DNA from: JACZUI01 sp041599115
Lineage (GTDB): Bacteria > Actinomycetota > Acidimicrobiia > Spongiisociales > ZC4RG35
Direction: 5' to 3'
Assembly: GCA_041599115.1 (NCBI GenBank)
Contig: JBFHXF010000024.1
Location: 1 to 20,977 of the forward strand
Length of the DNA: 20,977 bases
The notes beneath the pieces are model-generated. The model saw only the letters and a program-made list of their open reading frames with translations, had not been told where the DNA came from and ran no database searches. Positions within the stretch are counted from its first letter, which is position 1. Each line of letters begins with the position of its first letter. This document shows positions 1 through 6,435 of this stretch, one piece after another. The position numbers and the translations under genes were made by a program.

Positions 1-2727
1 CGACCGGCGCGCCGTCTCCAACGCCTCCCTGGAGACACGGTCCGAAAGAGCTTCGTCGATGGAACCAAACAAGAAAGCCAGGTTGTTGCGTCCACGCGCC
101 GAGACCTGGGTGAGGTTGGCCTGGTCGGCGAGGGCAATCGCCCCTTCGAGCAGGATCCGGGCCTCGGTAAGTCGCCCATCGATATCGGCGTAGGACGCTT
201 TCGTTATCAACCCGTCGATGAGGTACGGCTCGAGTTCGAGACGCTCCGCCGCCGCAATGGCTCGATCCATGACGTCGCCGACGGGAAGGTTCTGAAGCAT
301 CGAGGCGCGGCAAAAGACAATGGCCGCCTTGGCCAATTCGGGGTGGTCCAGTTCAGCGTGACTCTCTACGAGGTTGGACAGCATCTGCACTGCCCGGTCT
401 CTCTGCCCGAGGTTCACGAACATCAGCCCGATCTTGTGCATCAGCCGCCAGGTGCCCTCGTCGCCGCCTTCGGCCCTGTGGTGGTCGAGAGCCATCTGGC
501 CACACTTCTCGGCTAGGTCGCGCTCGGCTTCATGCATGTGGGACATCAGAAGGTGCTCCCAGAAGCTCGCCCTCTCGGCATCAGACTCAGAAAGCTCGAT
601 GCCCTTCATCGATATCGATATGACCTGCTCCCAAGAGCTCAGATCGGCCGCCCGGTCGGCGGCGGCGGCCACCGATTGGAGAGCCTTCTCCTTTATCCGG
701 TCGTGGTCCGGCCCCTCTCCGGTCGCTTCGAGGGCCTGGAGATAGTGAGATGCCACCACGACGGCGATTTCTGGATCGAGCTGGCTTTCCATATGGGCGG
801 CCACCGCCAGATGACGGCTGCGTCTCGCTTCCTTCGACATTCGACCGAGGGCGACGTCGCGGATCAAACCTTGGAGGAACCGGTATTGCCCGATTTCGGG
901 CGAGAGGAAGTCCCGCACCGGCTCGATCAGCTCCTGACGGGTCAACTTGTGGAGCCGCTGCTCCAGTCTCTCCACCGACTCACCGGTCACCACCGACAGG
1001 CCCTCGAGGGAAAAAGCATGGCCGAGCACTGCGGCGTCCTGGATCAGGGTGCGGTCTGCGGGGTCGAGACGGTCGAGCCGGGCACCTATCACAGCCTGGA
1101 GCGACTCGGGAACAGCGATTTCACTCAGATCACCCACCACCCGGTAGTCGCCGGCGTCCCCTTCGATGTCACCCTGGGCGATGAGGCTTCGGAGAAGCTC
1201 CACGGCGTAGAGAGGCACGCCGGCGGCCCTCTCCACGATGGTTCCGACCGCAGAATCAGGGAGTCCCGGGACCGTACCTTTGACCATCTGGGTCATCTCG
1301 GCATCGTTCAGCAATCCGAGAGTCGCCGAGATCACCCCCTGTCTTCCGGTGCCCCACGCCGGTCTTCGCTCCAGTAGGTCGGGGCGGGCCATGGTGATCA
1401 CCAGGATCGGCTTGTCACGCCACCAGTCGGTCAACTCGTCGACAAAATCGAGCAAAGCGGTGTCGGCCCAGTGGAGATCCTCAAAGACCAGGACCGTGGT
1501 GCCTTTAGCGGCCACTCCCTCGAAAAAGGCACGTATCGCGGCGTCGAGCTCGGCCCGATCTCCTTGAGGAGCATCGCCGATCCCGAGGACGGCGCTCACC
1601 CGCGGCTGCATCCAGGCCCGGGTGCCGGGGTCGGGGACGTAGGTCTCCAGCGTCTTGGCGAGTTTTGCCTCCGCCACGTCGTCCGGGTCGTTCTCGAGGA
1701 TCCCGGCGCGGCGTCTGATCATCTCGGCAACCGCCCAGAAGGTGACTCCGTCGCCGTAGGAAGGTGAGCGCCCTTCGTGCCAGTAGGTGTCTTCGACGAG
1801 ACCGTCGAGATACTTCAAGAACTCCCAGACCAGCCGGGATTTTCCGATCCCGGCCTCGCCCACCAGCGACACCAACCGTGCCTTCGAATCGCGTCCGACC
1901 GTGGCCAGCAGATCCTTGAGCAGTCGCAGCTCATCGGCGCGGCCCACGAACGGCGGCTCGAGCGACTGGGCGCGGCCCCGGCCTCCGACTTCGGACACCA
2001 CCCGGAGGGCCTTCCAGGCGGGAACGGGCAGGCTTTTCCCCTTGAGTGCTTGCTCGCCGGCGGACTCAAAGGCGATGGCGCGGCTGGCGGCATTCATCGT
2101 GACCTCGCCCACCAGGACGCTTCCGGGGTCGGCGGCCGATTCGAGCCGGCTGGCGGTGTTCACCAGATCACCGGTGACAAACCCCATGTGATCCTGCCCC
2201 GGGCCGACGGCAGCCTCGCCGGTGTTCACCCCCACCCGGAGAGCCAGGTTGGGGGCACCCTCGTCGGCAGAGAGCTTGGCCACGATGTCCACCAGCTCGA
2301 ATCCCGCCCGGACTGCCCGCTCGGCGTCGTCCTCGTGGGCCACACTCACCCCCCAAACGGCCATTACCGCGTCTCCGATGAACTTCTCGACGATGCCGCC
2401 AAACCGCTCGATGATCTCCCGACTGCGGTCGAAATAGGACCCGAGGAAGCGGCGGGTGTCCTCGGAGTCCCGCCCTTCGGCGAACGAGGTGTAGCCGGTG
2501 AGGTCGGCGAAGAGCACCGTGACCAGGCGTCGCTCGGTTGTGGAGGTCGGGGCGGGGGTCGAAGCCGCTGGGGTCCCGCCCAGGGCGGTGCCGCAGTTCC
2601 CGCAGAACCTCTGACCGGGGGCGTTGTCAGATCCGCAGTTGGAACACAGGCTGTTCAACGGTTGCCCGCAGTTCCCGCAGAAACGATTGGAGCCCGGGTT
2701 CTCGGCGTGACAGTTGGCGCAGATCAC
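1..2727 (-). CDS. Class III adenylate cyclase with zinc ribbons, AAA ATPase and TPR-like region (C-terminus off the left edge)
   Basis: Predicted to convert ATP to cAMP and to couple this to an STAND/AAA-type ATPase. The N-terminus has two zinc ribbons (Cys 3/6/17/20 and 28/31/42/45), then the cyclase domain at about residues 65-240. The metal-binding aspartates are D75 (in FADLTGYT) and D119 (in KFIGDAVMAVWG). K115 and the Asp of TGDLVNTASRL are the adenine-specifying pair, and that same motif supplies the transition-state Asn and Arg, so the enzyme looks active. An ATPase follows, with Walker A GEAGIGKS and Walker B VLVFEDLHWAD, then a helical region typical of TPR repeats. The GTG at 2727 fits because the first zinc-ribbon Cys follows at residue 3 and a TAGCCT box lies 7 nt upstream. 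909 codons are present; relatives usually run to about 1000-1150 residues. It is divergent from a cyclic-nucleotide-binding protein. The signal sensed by the ATPase/TPR part is unknown. Confidence 0.92.
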   Translation of the reverse strand, partial: MICANCHAENPGSNRFCGNCGQPLNSLCSNCGSDNAPGQRFCGNCGTALGGTPAASTPAPTSTTERRLVTVLFADLTGYTSFAEGRDSEDTRRFLGSYFDRSREIIERFGGIVEKFIGDAVMAVWGVSVAHEDDAERAVRAGFELVDIVAKLSADEGAPNLALRVGVNTGEAAVGPGQDHMGFVTGDLVNTASRLESAADPGSVLVGEVTMNAASRAIAFESAGEQALKGKSLPVPAWKALRVVSEVGGRGRAQSLEPPFVGRADELRLLKDLLATVGRDSKARLVSLVGEAGIGKSRLVWEFLKYLDGLVEDTYWHEGRSPSYGDGVTFWAVAEMIRRRAGILENDPDDVAEAKLAKTLETYVPDPGTRAWMQPRVSAVLGIGDAPQGDRAELDAAIRAFFEGVAAKGTTVLVFEDLHWADTALLDFVDELTDWWRDKPILVITMARPDLLERRPAWGTGRQGVISATLGLLNDAEMTQMVKGTVPGLPDSAVGTIVERAAGVPLYAVELLRSLIAQGDIEGDAGDYRVVGDLSEIAVPESLQAVIGARLDRLDPADRTLIQDAAVLGHAFSLEGLSVVTGESVERLEQRLHKLTRQELIEPVRDFLSPEIGQYRFLQGLIRDVALGRMSKEARRSRHLAVAAHMESQLDPEIAVVVASHYLQALEATGEGPDHDRIKEKALQSVAAAADRAADLSSWEQVISISMKGIELSESDAERASFWEHLLMSHMHEAERDLAEKCGQMALDHHRAEGGDEGTWRLMHKIGLMFVNLGQRDRAVQMLSNLVESHAELDHPELAKAAIVFCRASMLQNLPVGDVMDRAIAAAERLELEPYLIDGLITKASYADIDGRLTEARILLEGAIALADQANLTQVSARGRNNLAFLFGSIDEALSDRVSREALETARRS

Positions 2728-2734
2728 GGCTTGC

Positions 2735-2740
2735 AGGCTA
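2735..2740 (-). promoter_or_regulatory. Putative -10 box (TAGCCT) for the cyclase gene
   Basis: On the minus strand TAGCCT (TANNNT pattern) ends 7 nt before the GTG start at 2727. This would make the cyclase mRNA leaderless, and no Shine-Dalgarno sequence is visible. No good -35 box was found. The 86-bp divergent intergenic region (2728-2813) also contains TATAAG at 2777-2782 on the plus strand, a possible -10 for the neighbouring gene. Confidence 0.4.
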
Positions 2741-2813
2741 CCCGTGGACAATCCGGGGCGTGGACGGCTTCCACCCTATAAGATCGCATTTCGATCCAGA
2801 TCTCGGAGGGAAC

Positions 2814-3248
2814 TTGGCCACAAACAAGGAAAAGCTGGAGAAACTGGGGTCGGTCCCCCTTTTCAGTGAATTGAGCAAGAAGGATCTCAGCCGGATCCTG
2901 CAGAACTCAAAAGAGACCACTCACGAGGCGGGTCAGACCATCGTCACCGAGGGCCATGAAGGTGCCGGGTTTCACATGATCCTCTCCGGGCAGGCCGGCG
3001 TGGTGCGGGGCGGGCGCAAGGTCGACACTGTTGGCCCGGGCGAGTACTTCGGTGAGATGGCTCTTTTGGACGGGGGTCGTCGCACCGCCACCGTCGTGGC
3101 GGAGACCGATCTGGTGACGCTTTATCTCTCGCAATGGGGCTTCAAGCCGCTGGTGCGTGACAATCCCCAGATGGCGTGGAAGATCGTGGTCCACCTCACC
3201 AAGCGGTTGCGGGAAGAGCAAAAGGGACGCGACGCCCTGCCTCACTGA
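2814..3248 (+). CDS. Stand-alone cyclic nucleotide-binding (CNB) domain protein
   Basis: A 144-residue cytoplasmic protein that is essentially one CNB domain of the CRP/PKA-regulatory type. The phosphate-binding cassette is clear: GEYFGEMALLDGGRRTATV, with the Glu that contacts the ribose and the Arg that contacts the cyclic phosphate, so it should bind cAMP or cGMP. There is no room for a DNA-binding HTH, kinase or channel domain; the last ~30 residues are a charged helix. The TTG start at 2814 is chosen because GGAGGG (2805-2810) lies immediately upstream, and because longer in-frame versions run into the divergent cyclase gene. It lies head-to-head with that cyclase, which suggests it receives the cAMP signal and acts through protein contacts. 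The partner is not visible here. Confidence 0.85.
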   Translation: MATNKEKLEKLGSVPLFSELSKKDLSRILQNSKETTHEAGQTIVTEGHEGAGFHMILSGQAGVVRGGRKVDTVGPGEYFGEMALLDGGRRTATVVAETDLVTLYLSQWGFKPLVRDNPQMAWKIVVHLTKRLREEQKGRDALPH

Positions 3249-3272
3249 CTTTCAGAAAAGGGTGGGCCGGGT

Positions 3273-3797
3273 CTAATCGCCTCCGGACCCCGAGATTTCG
3301 ACGGCGAGGTCACCGTTCTTCCATTCCACATGGATTGCGATTTCGTGGCTCTGGCTTTCGAATTTGATTTCGACTTTGGGCGGCCCGGGTTGTTCGACCT
3401 CGGCGTGGTATCCCGGTTTGGGAGTTGCCGTCTGGTAGTAGACCTCACCGGGTCGATATGCCACGACAAGCGTCCCACCTTGGGTGGGGATGACCCGGGT
3501 TTGCCAGGCTGCGGAGGTGCTGGTCGATGTCGTGGTCGGTGTGGCTGCAGCGGTCACCGTGGGCTGGGTGACGGGGCTGGTCGACGAGTGGTCCAGGGTT
3601 GTCGTCGTTGAGGTCGGCTCGGTCACGATTGTCGAAGGCTCGGATGTTTCGCCGGCCTGCAGGACAGGAGCGTTCACGTTCAATGGCAGCGGCCGATCGC
3701 TCACCTGGGCATCGGCGGCGATGACTATCTGCCAGGCAAGAGCCGTTGTGACCATGAGCACCAATAGCCAGGCACCGGCAAGCCGTAGTCGTCGCAT
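3273..3797 (-). CDS. Membrane-anchored or secreted protein with Thr/Ser-rich linker
   Basis: Not a recognised family. From the ATG at 3797 the protein has 174 residues: a positively charged start (MRRLRL), a hydrophobic segment at about residues 7-28 acting as signal peptide or anchor, a Thr/Ser/Pro-rich linker of some 60 residues, and a C-terminal beta-rich part of about 75 residues. That part includes an RPGEVYYQT segment and alternating charged/hydrophobic strands, and ends in SGSGGD. The linker composition is typical of exported actinobacterial proteins. An upstream in-frame TTG at 3836 would add 13 hydrophilic residues and is less likely. The gene is divergent from the response regulator at 3899, and the 101-bp region between them holds the 11-bp repeats described separately. 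It may be a cell-envelope target of that system (inference). Confidence 0.75.
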   Translation of the reverse strand: MRRLRLAGAWLLVLMVTTALAWQIVIAADAQVSDRPLPLNVNAPVLQAGETSEPSTIVTEPTSTTTTLDHSSTSPVTQPTVTAAATPTTTSTSTSAAWQTRVIPTQGGTLVVAYRPGEVYYQTATPKPGYHAEVEQPGPPKVEIKFESQSHEIAIHVEWKNGDLAVEISGSGGD

Positions 3798-3832
3798 TCC
3801 CGAATTGTCCCACCCCGTCGGACTTCTTTTCG

Positions 3833-3860
3833 TCAATAACCCATCAAGGTTTTCTCAAGG
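3833..3860 (+). repeat. Three direct TCAAG-type repeats with exact 11-bp period, upstream of the response regulator gene
   Basis: Hexamers TCAATA (3833-3838), TCAAGG (3844-3849) and TCAAGG (3855-3860) start exactly 11 bp apart. Direct repeats at one helical turn are the usual target of OmpR/PhoB-family regulators, which bind head-to-tail. They lie just upstream of the expected -35 position of the response regulator gene and also in front of the divergent exported-protein gene. A second array with the same core and period is at 6352-6390. Confidence 0.6.
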
Positions 3861-3878
3861 GTGAGGCCCGGGGCGTGA

Positions 3879-3895
3879 CCCAGAGATAATCTGGG
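3879..3895 (+). promoter_or_regulatory. Inverted repeat centred on the -10 box of the response regulator promoter
   Basis: CCCAGA (3879-3884), spacer GATAA, TCTGGG (3890-3895): a perfect 6-bp inverted repeat. The hexamer GATAAT (3885-3890) within it resembles a -10 box and ends 8 nt before the GTG start at 3899, so the transcript would be leaderless. A protein bound to the palindrome would cover the promoter, so it may be an operator. Alternatively the symmetry could be chance. Confidence 0.45.
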
Positions 3896-3898
3896 CTG

Positions 3899-4582
3899 GT
3901 GGCAAGGATCGTTCTGATAGAAGACGATGTTGAGATACGCCGTCTCGTGGCCGATGGCCTTTCGGCGCAGGGCCATGATGTGCAAAGCGCTGCCAAGGCG
4001 CTCGAAGGTCTGGAGCTCGCTGTCAAAGACGCTCCTGATCTCGTCCTGATGGACCTGGGACTTCCCGACATGGACGGAAGCGATCTGCTCAGGATGATCC
4101 GTGCGGTCAGCGATGTCCCGGTGATTGTGGCGACCGCTCGAGGTGGCGACGATGTGGTGGTGAAGATCCTGAACTCGGGAGCGGACGACTATCTGGTCAA
4201 ACCCTTCTCGGTGACTCAACTCGAGGCCCGGGTCCGTGCCGTGTTGCGCCGGGGTACAGCCGGGAGCGGTGCAGCGCCGCTGAAAGTCGGCGGCATCGAA
4301 ATCGACACCAAAGGGCGGGAAGTCCGGCTTGACGGGGTGTTGTTGGATCTGAGCCCCAAGGAGTTCGACTTGTTGCGTGTCCTGGCCGAGCGCGGGGGGG
4401 AGGTGGTCTCCAAGCGGGAGTTGTTGGCGGAGGTTTGGAGAGAGCCCTACGGAGGCTCCGATCGCACCATCGATGTTCATCTGTCATGGTTGCGCAGCAA
4501 GCTCGGGGAGAGTGCCGCCGAACCGAGATATCTGCAGACTGTTCACGGGGTGGGGGTGAAGCTGGTGGATCCAAGCGTGTGA
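3899..4582 (+). CDS. OmpR/PhoB-family two-component response regulator
   Basis: A 227-residue DNA-binding transcription regulator. The receiver domain (about 1-115) has the acidic pocket E8/D9/D10, the phospho-acceptor D52 in LVLMDLGLPD, T79 and K101 in YLVKPF. The C-terminal winged-helix domain (about 130-225) has the family signatures LSPKEFDLLRVL, REPYGGSDRTIDVHLSWLR and LQTVHGVGVKL. All functional residues are present. The GTG start at 3899 follows a GATAAT box by 8 nt with no Shine-Dalgarno, and the protein begins in the usual way (MARIVLIEDD). It overlaps the histidine kinase gene by 4 nt and is co-transcribed with it. The 11-bp direct repeats at 3833-3860 and 6352-6390 are the expected type of binding site, so autoregulation is likely (inference). 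Confidence 0.96.
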   Translation: MARIVLIEDDVEIRRLVADGLSAQGHDVQSAAKALEGLELAVKDAPDLVLMDLGLPDMDGSDLLRMIRAVSDVPVIVATARGGDDVVVKILNSGADDYLVKPFSVTQLEARVRAVLRRGTAGSGAAPLKVGGIEIDTKGREVRLDGVLLDLSPKEFDLLRVLAERGGEVVSKRELLAEVWREPYGGSDRTIDVHLSWLRSKLGESAAEPRYLQTVHGVGVKLVDPSV

Positions 4583-5844
4583 GACGGCGACTGGCGCTTT
4601 TGAGTCTTGCCACGACGACCCTGGTCGTCATCGCCTTTCTTGTCCCGCTTGGACTTCTGGTGCGGCGTCAGGCATCGGATCGAGCCCGTGTCGCTGCCGA
4701 GCGTCACGCCCAGTCGACAGCGTCCCTGATTGCATTGGCCGTTTCTCTCGACTCCAGTGCCGGGAATATCAGGGCGCTCGTCGGCCCGCTCGACGACGGC
4801 GTCGTAGTGGTCTTGCCCGACGGTTCGACTATCGGAGAGCAGAAGCCGGGACAGGGCACCCTCATCGGCACCGCATCTTCCACTCATTCCACGATCAGCG
4901 CGGTGGTGAGCGGTGGTTGGGAGCTGGCCCTGCCGGTGATAGGGCGTGACGGTGTCGCGGTGGTCGATGTCTTCGTGCCCGACTCGCAGCTGACCCGAGG
5001 GGTTACCACCGCTTGGACCCTGCTCGGGTTGCTGGGGATCGCGCTGATCGGCGCCTCGGTCTTCGTGGCCGACCGTCTCGGGCGGCGCCTCGTTCAGCCG
5101 ATTGAAGCTCTCGCCGAAGCCGCACACACGATGGGTGAGGGCGATCTCGACGTTTCAGTCGAAGTCAGCGACCCGAAAGAGATAAGAGAGGTCGGGGTTG
5201 CCTTCAACGCTCTCGCGGAACGTCTTCGTCGTCTGCTTGTCGCCGAGAGGGAGGCGGTGGCAGACCTCTCACATCGTCTGCGCACGCCCTTGACTTCGCT
5301 TCGGTTGCAGGCCGACAAGGTCGAGAGCCCACGCGACCGGGAGGACGTGCTGGCTCAGGTCGACCGTCTCGAAATGGCCATCGATCAACTGATCGTGGCC
5401 ACTCGGTCGGGAGGAGGGAGCAACGGTCGGTGTCATCTCGATCGCGTTGTGGAGGATCGCACCGCCTTCTGGAGAGTGCTCGCCGATGAGCAGCACCGTG
5501 TGATGGAGGTGATGACGGGTGCGGACGACGTCGAGTTGGGGATGACCCCCGACGCGGTGGAGGCGCTCATCGACACCTTGATCGGGAACGTCTTCGCTCA
5601 CACGGGAGCGGGGGTGGGTTTCTCGGTTTCGACCGGCCTCGAACACCAGCGGGTATGGCTCCAGGTGGCCGACCAGGGACCGGGTTTCCCCGATGCCAGC
5701 GTGGTCGACAGGGGGGTGAGCGGGGGAGGGTCTACCGGTCTGGGTCTCGACATCGTGCGCCGTACCGCCGAGTTGACCGGGGGAACCCTGGAAATCAGCG
5801 ACCGCCCCGGGGCGGGGGCGGTCGTGAGGGTCTGGTTCGGTTAG
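4579..5844 (+). CDS. Membrane sensor histidine kinase
   Basis: 421 residues from the GTG at 4579, which overlaps the stop codon of the regulator gene (GTGA overlap, translational coupling). A longer open frame exists upstream, but it lies inside the regulator gene. TM1 spans about residues 5-28, followed by a short extracytoplasmic domain (about 29-140) with no recognisable ligand-binding motif. TM2 is about 143-166, then HAMP (about 167-220). The HisKA H-box is LSHRLRTPLTSL with H232. The ATPase domain has the N-box (N337 in LIGNVFAHTG), the G1 box (D365 in DQGPGFPD) and the G2 box (STGLGLDIV). It should autophosphorylate H232 and pass phosphate to D52 of the regulator. The N-box is slightly divergent but retains the key Asn. 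The gene ends 6 nt before the convergent acidic-protein gene. The stimulus is unknown. Confidence 0.95.
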   Translation: MRRRLALLSLATTTLVVIAFLVPLGLLVRRQASDRARVAAERHAQSTASLIALAVSLDSSAGNIRALVGPLDDGVVVVLPDGSTIGEQKPGQGTLIGTASSTHSTISAVVSGGWELALPVIGRDGVAVVDVFVPDSQLTRGVTTAWTLLGLLGIALIGASVFVADRLGRRLVQPIEALAEAAHTMGEGDLDVSVEVSDPKEIREVGVAFNALAERLRRLLVAEREAVADLSHRLRTPLTSLRLQADKVESPRDREDVLAQVDRLEMAIDQLIVATRSGGGSNGRCHLDRVVEDRTAFWRVLADEQHRVMEVMTGADDVELGMTPDAVEALIDTLIGNVFAHTGAGVGFSVSTGLEHQRVWLQVADQGPGFPDASVVDRGVSGGGSTGLGLDIVRRTAELTGGTLEISDRPGAGAVVRVWFG

Positions 5845-5850
5845 TAACGA

Positions 5851-6306
5851 TCAGTCGTCGCTGTGACTGCTCCCGCTATCTGATTCGCTGTGATCGCCAT
5901 GATCGTCGTTGGTTTCGCCATGGTGCTCAACCTCGACCTCATCCTGGTCATCTAGCTCGGCAGGGTCGTCGTCGTCGATGTCATTCACGTCTTCGATTTC
6001 GTTCTCGTCTTCGACCTCATTCACCTCTTCGACCTCGACCTGGTCATCGTTCTGGTCGTCAATAGTCGTCGAGGTGGTTGACTCCTCATTGGCGACCAGG
6101 CTGGTCGTGGTGGTCGAATCCTTGTGATCCTCGTTTTCGCCCTGATCCTCGAGGATCGGGGTGTCCGATGTCTCCACCGTGTTCTCCGCGATGGTGTCCT
6201 CGGTGGTGCCGGTGGTCCCGGTCGAGCCGCTCGAGGCCCATGCCACCCCTACCAGCGCCAGAGCCGCGACAACTGCGCTGAAGACAGCCAGCATTTTTCT
6301 TCGCAC
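5851..6306 (-). CDS. Secreted highly acidic Asp/Glu/His-rich protein
   Basis: 151 residues with no recognised family. A GTG start at 6306 follows a good Shine-Dalgarno (AAGGGAG on the minus strand, 7 nt away) and gives a basic n-region (MRRK), a hydrophobic core and a cleavage site after AWA at about residue 24. The mature part begins with Ser/Thr/Gly, has TTTT and STTSTT linkers, then about 60 residues made almost wholly of Asp, Glu, Val, Asn and Ile in imperfect repeats of the VNEVEDE type. It ends in a His/Asp/Ser tail (HHGETNDDHGDH and on). This composition suggests an extracellular, probably disordered binder of divalent cations (inference). The DNA at about 5930-6060 is low-complexity (GTC/TTC repeats) as a result. 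Its upstream region carries the 6352-6390 repeat array, and it is tail-to-tail with the kinase gene, so control by that system is plausible. Confidence 0.82.
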   Translation of the reverse strand: MRRKMLAVFSAVVAALALVGVAWASSGSTGTTGTTEDTIAENTVETSDTPILEDQGENEDHKDSTTTTSLVANEESTTSTTIDDQNDDQVEVEEVNEVEDENEIEDVNDIDDDDPAELDDQDEVEVEHHGETNDDHGDHSESDSGSSHSDD

Positions 6307-6351
6307 AAGTATCTCCCTTGATTTGTTACGACAATCTTGGCCCGGGCGGAG

Positions 6352-6390
6352 TCAAGGGCACGTCAGCGCACTATCAAGAAGAAGTCAAGA
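6352..6390 (+). repeat. Four direct TCAAG-type repeats with exact 11-bp period in the 6306/6436 divergent region
   Basis: TCAAGG (6352-6357), TCAGCG (6363-6368), TCAAGA (6374-6379) and TCAAGA (6385-6390) start exactly 11 bp apart. The core and period match the array at 3833-3860 upstream of the response regulator gene. The array lies between the divergent starts of the acidic secreted protein (6306) and the FAD oxidoreductase (6436), about 45 bp from each, so it could serve either or both promoters. Confidence 0.62.
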
Positions 6391-6422
6391 AAATGACCGA
6401 CCGAACGCTCCGGGCCCGCCCC

Positions 6423-6428
6423 TAGCAT
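6423..6428 (+). promoter_or_regulatory. Putative -10 box (TAGCAT) for the oxidoreductase gene
   Basis: TAGCAT ends 7 nt before the GTG at 6436, and no Shine-Dalgarno sequence is present, which is consistent with a leaderless mRNA. The 11-bp repeat array ends just upstream of the expected -35 position, as would suit activation by a response regulator. Confidence 0.45.
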
Positions 6429-6435
6429 CGATCTG

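Noticed and set aside
532..2781. Long plus-strand open frames (532-1377, 1777-2781)
   Set aside because: They lie antisense to the cyclase gene, whose domains are continuous on the minus strand. Their translations show no family motif and are typical shadow frames of GC-rich DNA.
3833..4480. 215-codon minus-strand frame opposite the response regulator
   Set aside because: The plus strand encodes a complete, well-conserved receiver and winged helix here. The antisense frame has no recognisable feature.
5930..6060. GTC/TTC-rich tandem-like DNA resembling a microsatellite
   Set aside because: It is explained by the Asp/Glu codons of the acidic protein on the minus strand. The repeat unit is imperfect and in frame.
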